Source: Candidatus Omnitrophota bacterium (GTDB lineage Bacteria > Omnitrophota > Gorgyraeia > 2-01-FULL-45-10). Taken from it: DNA of 39,703 nt. This document shows, in pieces, positions 34,401 through 39,703 of this stretch. The translations under genes were made by a program, and so were the position numbers. The stretch lies in NCBI GenBank assembly GCA_018823705.1, contig JAHJHP010000051.1, positions 1-39,703 on the forward strand, in the 5' to 3' direction. A model generated the notes under the pieces. It had not been told where the DNA came from, ran no database searches, and was given only the letters and a program-made list of their open reading frames with translations. The number at the start of each line of letters is the position of its first letter. The first letter of the stretch is position 1.

Positions 34401-35998
34401 AAGAGTATTACGAAAACCTTCTGAACGAGGCGAACGTCTGGATGGAAGTTGTGGATAGAGAGGGGAATACTCTCTTATGGAATAAAAAAGCCGAAGAGAT
34501 CGCAGGTTTTAAAAAGGAAGACCTTACAGGTAATCTGAAAAAATGGGATCTTGAGTATCCTCTTCCAAGGCAGAGAGCAAAAGTCCTGAATTTCGTAAAG
34601 AAGCTTATCACCTCCGGGAAGACCATAAAAGATCTGGAGACAGAGATCGCGACCTTGAACAACGGTAAGAAGACTATGTCATGGTCCTCCACGATGATCC
34701 GGGACATTTATGGCAAGGTAATCGGCAGTATGTTTATTGGCAATGATGTAACGGAGCGCAAGGCCATAGAAAAGGAGAGGGAGCTGCTTAATGAAGAGCT
34801 GATCAAGACCAACGAGCGCTTGAGCCAGCTCGCGCTGAAAGACGTCGAGACCGGGCTCCATAACCACCACTATCTGACAGAAGCCATAGAACCGGAATTC
34901 TATAGGGCCAAGCGTTATGTCCATCCTCTGTCGGTGCTGATGATAGATATCGATTATTTCAGATCGGTAAATGACCTTTACGGGCACGAATTCGGCGATA
35001 TGGTATTGAAACAATTTGCCACCCAATTAAAAAAAATGGTGCGTCGCTATGATGTGGTAGTGCGTTTCGGGGGCGAAGAGTTTGTTGTCCTCTCTTCGGG
35101 AGCGGACAGGGCAAAGGCTATAGCCCTTGCCCACAGGCTTATGGAAGCCTTATCCATCTTCAACTTTGGCGACGGTAAACATACCGTTAAACTCAGGATG
35201 AGCATGGCGGTAGCTTCGTATCCTGATGACCCTATCGAGAACGGGATGGACCTGATATATCTTGCGGAAAAGCTGTTGGATAAGGCTAAAGAGGCGGGCG
35301 GCAATAAGGTATTCTTCTCAGGAGACCTTAAAAAAAATGGTAAGAAGAACGGGAAATCAAGCGGGGAGCCGACCGATATTCGATACCTCAAGAAGAAGAT
35401 ATCGAGCCTTACGAAACGCGGAAGACAGAGCTTGATGGAATCGATCTTCGCCTTTGCCAAGACGATAGAGATGAGAGATCACTACACGGGCGAGCACGCG
35501 GATTCCACAGTTCACTATTCGACGCAGATAGCGAGAGCGTTGAAGTTGGACCAGGACGAGATAGACCATGTCAGGCAGGCGGCGATATTGCATGACCTGG
35601 GCAAGATCGGAATAAGCGACAAGATTCTGTTGAAGAAGTCCAAGCTTTCAAAGAAAGAATTTGATGAGATCAAAAAACATCCGCAGATAGCGGCAGATAT
35701 AATAAGGCCCATACAATTTATGAAGGATATAATTCCGCTTATCCTTTATCATCATGAAAAGTGGAATGGCACGGGTTATCCTATGGGGATAAAGGGCAGA
35801 TCCATACCTGTGGGCGCGCGGATCATTTCGATAGCCGACGTCTATCAGGCACTGACTTCGGATAGGCCTTATCGTAAGGCTTTTTCTAAAAAGAAGGCTA
35901 TGCAGATACTGAAAGAGAATATCGGGATACAGTTTGACCCTGCGATAGTCAAAGTCTTCATGAAGATATTGAAAGCGGAGAAAGACAGGCGCCGGTGA
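31478..35998 (+). CDS. Multidomain sensor: PocR - GAF - PAS - GAF-like - PAS - GAF - PAS - GGDEF - HD-GYP
   Basis: TTG start after AAGGAG. PocR-like 'LIDIEGLRRIFEALSQLAGVAIGFTS'; GGDEF 'RRYDVVVRFGGEEF' with I-site RxxD; HD-GYP 'HDLGKIG...HHEKWNGTGYPMGIKG...IADVYQALTSDRPYR'. Confidence 0.9.
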   Translation: MADLNSECQGPAGDYLVDGQYSIRDLIDIEGLRRIFEALSQLAGVAIGFTSHPSEENLISISWADICANFHRAHPESIKACLKSNLSLVNKLKKAGDINIEVCDNGLVDGGTPIIIKDKYIATLYAGQVFLQKPDMEVFKKRAQAYGYDVEKYLEAVGKVKIITEDRFKMVVSLLGSIASFITELGYMNLEVKNRNMALQEDVVYRENAELRLRHLNSVLRALSSISQLIIKEKDEKVLVSETCRILVESRNYRMAWIGLIEEGTFEIKPTSSAGYEDGYIGSTHVTWDDSPSGQGPTGATIKMRKPSVVNDIANDPGFALWRDEALKRGYRSMASAPVTMKEHIYGVVNVYSDRPDVFDEQEVNLLAELAGDLGFALYAAAAASERQRFEEALVASEESYRSIFDSANDAIFIQDIETGRIIDVNQKACEMYLYGENELKRCSFGEISLGESPYGHEDFIGVINKTSGGEPQLFEWVAKDRAERLFWVEINLKRAVINGKYRILAIVRDITDRKRSEERWEKIHEAFLSFGAEPLDNINKLTALCGEIMEADCTLYNKLEGDTLRSCGQWNAPPGFQTSDEAKGHVCYDVIKKGSDSIVIFRNLQDSEYARTDPNVRNYNLQTYVGQAVKVGGEYIGTLCNVFQRDIEPTDEDKEIMGFIAHAISVEEERKSAGEINRMAQFSVERSGSAVFWINPDGRIMHVNNMACLYLGYSREELMTMSVADIGINYSKDVWLEHWKEVKERGSFVLESKQRRKDGTVFPVEVTVNYLEFQGKEYSFASVRDITVRKAQEEELVRRDYQLEILSRTSQHINAILEVPTILRTLIAAAMELVDASAGTAGVMTGDKLVFKEYHKDGKIHPLDYSFSPGEGLCAYVTKTLKTHISNDVERDPGVFPEFKEMFGLRTMISIPILNREGKLLGCLELHNKKDSKLFDAQDVFMLQGLAAGAAVALENANTLVQRNKGLEALAWQKEYYENLLNEANVWMEVVDREGNTLLWNKKAEEIAGFKKEDLTGNLKKWDLEYPLPRQRAKVLNFVKKLITSGKTIKDLETEIATLNNGKKTMSWSSTMIRDIYGKVIGSMFIGNDVTERKAIEKERELLNEELIKTNERLSQLALKDVETGLHNHHYLTEAIEPEFYRAKRYVHPLSVLMIDIDYFRSVNDLYGHEFGDMVLKQFATQLKKMVRRYDVVVRFGGEEFVVLSSGADRAKAIALAHRLMEALSIFNFGDGKHTVKLRMSMAVASYPDDPIENGMDLIYLAEKLLDKAKEAGGNKVFFSGDLKKNGKKNGKSSGEPTDIRYLKKKISSLTKRGRQSLMESIFAFAKTIEMRDHYTGEHADSTVHYSTQIARALKLDQDEIDHVRQAAILHDLGKIGISDKILLKKSKLSKKEFDEIKKHPQIAADIIRPIQFMKDIIPLILYHHEKWNGTGYPMGIKGRSIPVGARIISIADVYQALTSDRPYRKAFSKKKAMQILKENIGIQFDPAIVKVFMKILKAEKDRRR

Positions 35999-36038
35999 GG
36001 CCGTTTCTACAGTACGTAAAGTGATCGAAAGGAAGAGC

Positions 36039-37514
36039 ATGACAGAGCATCAGGAAGAGAGTGAGTTAATAAAACAGAGAAGAGAGAAGCTTAAGGCGAT
36101 CATGGATTCAGGCGTTTACGCTTATGGCGGAAGATTCAACACAACGTCGAATATCGGCGCCCTGAAAAGTGATTTCTCCGAAAACAGGACCGTCACCGTG
36201 GCCGGCCGCATAATGGCGGTGAGGTTGCATGGTAAGAGTATGTTCTACGACCTGAAGGACTCTTCCGGCAAGATACAGGTTTATATAAAAGAAGATACGA
36301 TCAGCGCCGACAGATTCGCGGGCCTGAAGAAGAATATCGATATCGGCGATTTTGCCGGAGTGAGCGGGGAGACGTTCAAGACGCGCACGGGAGAGCCTAC
36401 GATCGTTGTGAAAGAATTCACCATACTATCAAAGAGCCTCAGGGGGCTTCCTGAGAAGTGGCACGGCCTGAAAGATGTCGAGACCAGATATCGCCAGCGC
36501 TACGTCGACCTTATAGTCAATGACGATGTCAGGAATACATTCATAACCCGGTCAAAGATAGTCTCCGGGATCCGGAAGTTCCTCGATGCCAGGGGTTTTC
36601 TGGAAGTGGAGACGCCTATGATGCAATCCATGGCCGGTGGCGCCGCGGGTAAGCCATTCAAGACTCATCACGAAGCGCTCGATATCGACCTCTTTTTAAG
36701 AATAGCTCCGGAGCTCTACCTGAAGCGGCTTCTCGTCGGAGGACTGGAGAAAGTATACGAGATAAACAGGAATTTCCGCAACGAAGGCATTTCGATAAAA
36801 CATAATCCGGAATTCACCATGCTCGAAGTTTACGAGGCCTATTCCGACTGTGCGGGCATGATGAAACTTACGGAAGATATGATTACTACGCTTGCTGCAG
36901 ATCTGCTCGGGAAGAAAGAGCTCGAGTATAACGGCAAGTCGATAGATCTCTCGAAGTGGGAGAGGGTTTCCTTTGCGGAGCTAATGAAAGAGCAGTTTGA
37001 CATAGTCCCTGAAGACCCTCCGCACGCCTGGATAAAGAAGCTTAAATCTAAAGGCGTAGAAATAGAGGGAAAAGAAGTCTCAAGGACCCAGTTGATCAAC
37101 ATAGTGGGCGAACTCGTCGAGCCGAAAGCGCACAACCATCCTGTCTTCGTGATAGACATGTTCAAAGAGATGTGTCCGCTTGCCAAGACCAAGCCCGATA
37201 ATCCTGCGTTGACGGATCGCTTTGAGCTCTACATGGGCGGCATGGAGATAGCCAATGCCTATTCCGAGCTGAATGACCCCACCGAGCAGAAGGTGAGATT
37301 TATGGATGAGATGGATGGCGCCGATGATAAGCGAAGGGTCATCGATGAAGATTTCGTAACGGCTTTAGAGTACGGCATGCCGCCCGCCGGCGGCCTCGGC
37401 ATAGGCATAGACAGGCTGGTTATGATACTCACGAACTCTTCCTCGATAAGAGATGTCATACTCTTCCCGCAGTTAAAACCTTTGCGCCGAGAAGACTCTG
37501 AATGCGCCCGGTAA
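36039..37514 (+). CDS. lysS: Lysyl-tRNA synthetase, class II
   Basis: 'RYRQRYVDLIVND', 'FLEVETPMMQSMAGGAAGKPFKTHH', 'RNFRNEGISIKHNPEFTMLEVYEAY', 'GLGIGIDRLVM'. Confidence 0.97.
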   Translation: MTEHQEESELIKQRREKLKAIMDSGVYAYGGRFNTTSNIGALKSDFSENRTVTVAGRIMAVRLHGKSMFYDLKDSSGKIQVYIKEDTISADRFAGLKKNIDIGDFAGVSGETFKTRTGEPTIVVKEFTILSKSLRGLPEKWHGLKDVETRYRQRYVDLIVNDDVRNTFITRSKIVSGIRKFLDARGFLEVETPMMQSMAGGAAGKPFKTHHEALDIDLFLRIAPELYLKRLLVGGLEKVYEINRNFRNEGISIKHNPEFTMLEVYEAYSDCAGMMKLTEDMITTLAADLLGKKELEYNGKSIDLSKWERVSFAELMKEQFDIVPEDPPHAWIKKLKSKGVEIEGKEVSRTQLINIVGELVEPKAHNHPVFVIDMFKEMCPLAKTKPDNPALTDRFELYMGGMEIANAYSELNDPTEQKVRFMDEMDGADDKRRVIDEDFVTALEYGMPPAGGLGIGIDRLVMILTNSSSIRDVILFPQLKPLRREDSECAR

Positions 37515-38743
37515 CGCTGATGAGCTGGCAGCTTTTAGTAAGCCTGCGGTATCTCACCTCAAAGCATAAAGAGAAATTCATATCCGCTATAAGTCTTCTG
37601 TCGATACTCGGGGTTGCCGTAGGTGTGGCGGCGCTCATAATAGTCATTGCGGTCATGAGCGGTTTCGACGAAGACCTGAAGTCGAAGATCATCGGCACGT
37701 ATTCACACCTTGAGATAATATCCGATTACGGAGTCAGTCCTTCAAAGGCTCTTACCGACAAGATCCTGAATACCAGGAATGTCAAAGCCGCCGCATATTT
37801 TTTAAATACCCAGGCGCTTATACGCTACAACGAAAGCGTTACGGGTGTTATCGTTAAAGGCATTGAGCCTAAAGATGAGATCCGCATAAGTAAACTTGGC
37901 GATTACATGAAGAGAGGATCTCTCGAACTGGACGGCGCCGGCATAGTCATAGGAAGTGAACTTGCCGATAAGCTGGATGTCAAAGTAGGTGATTTCATAT
38001 CTCTGATATCGCCGTCTTCGATAGACCTGAAGAAGATCGGTTTCCCCGGCACGTTCAAAGTCGAAGGCAGAAACTACAGGGTTTCCGGCATATTCACATC
38101 CGGCATGTATGATTACGATATGAATCTGGCCTATGTCAGTATTCCCGAGGCGCAAGCCCTCGCGGGGATCACCGGGAATATCGTCAGCGGAGTCGCCGTC
38201 AGGATAGATAATTCTGACGATGCCGATAGCGTGAAGCGCGAGCTTCAGGCGATGCTGGGCCTGCAATATGATGTCCGGACCTGGGTGGACATGAATAAGA
38301 ACCTGCTCATTGCTCTTAAGCTCGAGAAGACGGTGATGTTCATAATACTTATACTGATCGTGACGGTCGCTTGTTTTAATATTGCCAGCACTCTTATCAT
38401 GACGGTTCTTGAAAAGACCAAGGATATAGGGATATTGAAAGCTATAGGCGCTACCAATCTCAATGTTATGGCCATATTCGCTCTTCAGGGCGGTTTTATA
38501 GGGATTCTCGGCACCGCTCTTGGGGCTGGCCTGGGCGTAGGGATGTGCTATTTGTTGAAGACTTATAAATTTATCACCCTTCCGAAAGAGATATATTACA
38601 TCGACAAGCTGCCTGTGAAGATTGCCGAAGGCGACATCCAGCTTATAGTGATATCAAGCATACTTATAAGTTTCATAGCCACTATATATCCTGCTTATAA
38701 GGCTTCCAAGCTGCAGCCAGTGGAGGCGCTCAGGTATGAGTGA
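37502..38743 (+). CDS. Lipoprotein-releasing ABC transporter permease (LolC/LolE family)
   Basis: 'VSLRYLTSKHKEKFISAISLLSILGVAVGVAALIIVIAVMSGFDEDLKSKI'; C-terminal FtsX-type TM domain. Start may be ATG 37520. Confidence 0.92.
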   Translation: MRPVTLMSWQLLVSLRYLTSKHKEKFISAISLLSILGVAVGVAALIIVIAVMSGFDEDLKSKIIGTYSHLEIISDYGVSPSKALTDKILNTRNVKAAAYFLNTQALIRYNESVTGVIVKGIEPKDEIRISKLGDYMKRGSLELDGAGIVIGSELADKLDVKVGDFISLISPSSIDLKKIGFPGTFKVEGRNYRVSGIFTSGMYDYDMNLAYVSIPEAQALAGITGNIVSGVAVRIDNSDDADSVKRELQAMLGLQYDVRTWVDMNKNLLIALKLEKTVMFIILILIVTVACFNIASTLIMTVLEKTKDIGILKAIGATNLNVMAIFALQGGFIGILGTALGAGLGVGMCYLLKTYKFITLPKEIYYIDKLPVKIAEGDIQLIVISSILISFIATIYPAYKASKLQPVEALRYE

Positions 38744-39401
38744 TGTTATATTAAGCTCGAGAGATCTTTCGAAATCCTACCGCATGGGCGGCAAGGAAGT
38801 CAGGGCGGTCGATAAAGTCAGTTTTGATCTGGCGCCTGGGGCGTCGATATGTGTGGTTGGCCCTTCCGGAGCGGGAAAGTCGACTTTACTGCAGCTGCTT
38901 GGCGGCCTCGACTTTCCGACTACAGGCAACGTTATGCTCGACGGTATAGATATTTACAAGCTTTCGGATAAAGAGAGGGCCAGGATCAGGAATAAGCGTA
39001 TCGGATTTGTATTTCAGTTTTATCACCTCCTGCCCGAATTCAGCGCTATCGAAAATGTGATGCTTCCGGCCATGATAGGCCGAAGGAAAGCAAAGGAGAA
39101 GGCTCTCGATATATTGAAATCGGTGGGGTTAGCCGATAGAGCCGCTCATAGACCCGGTGAGCTGTCGGGCGGCGAGTCACAAAGAGTGGCCATAGCCAGA
39201 GCTCTCATAAACGACCCGGAGGTCCTGTTATGCGATGAGCCGACAGGTAACCTCGATTCGGCGACCAGCGAGTCCATCTATCAGTTACTCTCCGATATAA
39301 AGTCAAAATCCGGCGCTGCGCTTGTCATTGTCACTCATGATGACACCCTATCCAAACGCACAGATTCAACGCTTCGCCTCAAAGACGGCCGCATAGTATA
39401 G
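38736..39401 (+). CDS. lolD: Lipoprotein-releasing ABC transporter ATP-binding protein
   Basis: Walker A 'GPSGAGKSTLLQLLGGLD', 'ELSGGESQRVAIARAL', 'LLCDEPTGNLDS'. Confidence 0.92.
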   Translation: MSDVILSSRDLSKSYRMGGKEVRAVDKVSFDLAPGASICVVGPSGAGKSTLLQLLGGLDFPTTGNVMLDGIDIYKLSDKERARIRNKRIGFVFQFYHLLPEFSAIENVMLPAMIGRRKAKEKALDILKSVGLADRAAHRPGELSGGESQRVAIARALINDPEVLLCDEPTGNLDSATSESIYQLLSDIKSKSGAALVIVTHDDTLSKRTDSTLRLKDGRIV

Positions 39402-39497
39402 GGGACGTGTCACTTTGGGACACTCCACTTTTTGTAAATTATCTAGAGCTATCAGTATTGTTTAAAGTGGAGTGTCCCAAAGTGACACGTCCCCTAT
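39398..39497. repeat. Perfect 34-bp-arm inverted repeat (100 bp hairpin element)
   Basis: ATAGGGGACGTGTCACTTTGGGACACTCCACTTT (39398-39431) and its exact reverse complement (39464-39497), 32-nt loop. Confidence 0.95.
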
Positions 39498-39703
39498 GAC
39501 TCAGGCGAAAATAATTCATCGCCGCGAATGAAGACCTCAAGGTGTGGCAGTGCCGAAGTGTATTTTCGCTGTAGACGAGCGGGCATATAGGGAGCGGAAT
39601 AGACATCATACCCCCCTATAGCCTGATCGACAAGCTTTTTGTCGAGTAACGCGTCAAGGTCAACCGGAGGTAGCATAAGGGCTTCTTTTGGGATATCCGG
39701 ACG
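39494..39703 (-). CDS. C-terminal part of an unidentified protein running off the window
   Basis: Frame open to the window edge: '...RPDIPKEALMLPPVDLDALLDKKLVDQAIGGYDVYSAPYMPARLQRKYTSALPHLEVFIRGDELFSPES*'. Confidence 0.45.
   Translation of the reverse strand, partial: RPDIPKEALMLPPVDLDALLDKKLVDQAIGGYDVYSAPYMPARLQRKYTSALPHLEVFIRGDELFSPES

Overview
The window reads as chromosomal DNA from a diderm bacterium: LptE, BamD-like, Lnt and LolC/E+LolD proteins are all present. Overall style suggests an uncultured lineage such as Omnitrophota, but that is inference only. Most of it is dense housekeeping sequence: nfo-leuS-comEA-comEC, PilZ, bamD-like-lptE-holA, rpsT (minus), murJ-uvrC, prfB (programmed +1 frameshift), secA-lnt, and lysS-lolC/E-lolD. 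Two tRNA genes (Ala-GGC, Leu-CAA) were identified by folding. Accessory regions of interest: (1) a 5'-truncated protein with about eight ~63-aa repeats followed by YD/RHS-like repeats; (2) a tight operon of DUF2229/dehydratase-like protein, Fe-S activase ATPase, GH3-family enzyme and Ntn-type C45-like amidase/acyltransferase, which is the best candidate for an undescribed pathway; (3) a minus-strand ECF sigma / zinc anti-sigma / SpoVG / YraN / ComM cluster next to a 1.5 kaa PocR-GAF-PAS-GGDEF-HD-GYP protein; (4) several distinct intergenic palindromic elements, including a mosaic two-copy element around the tRNAs with a compensatory stem change, and a 34-bp perfect-arm hairpin that supplies the stop codons of two convergent genes. 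All assignments are from motif recognition by eye; no searches were run.
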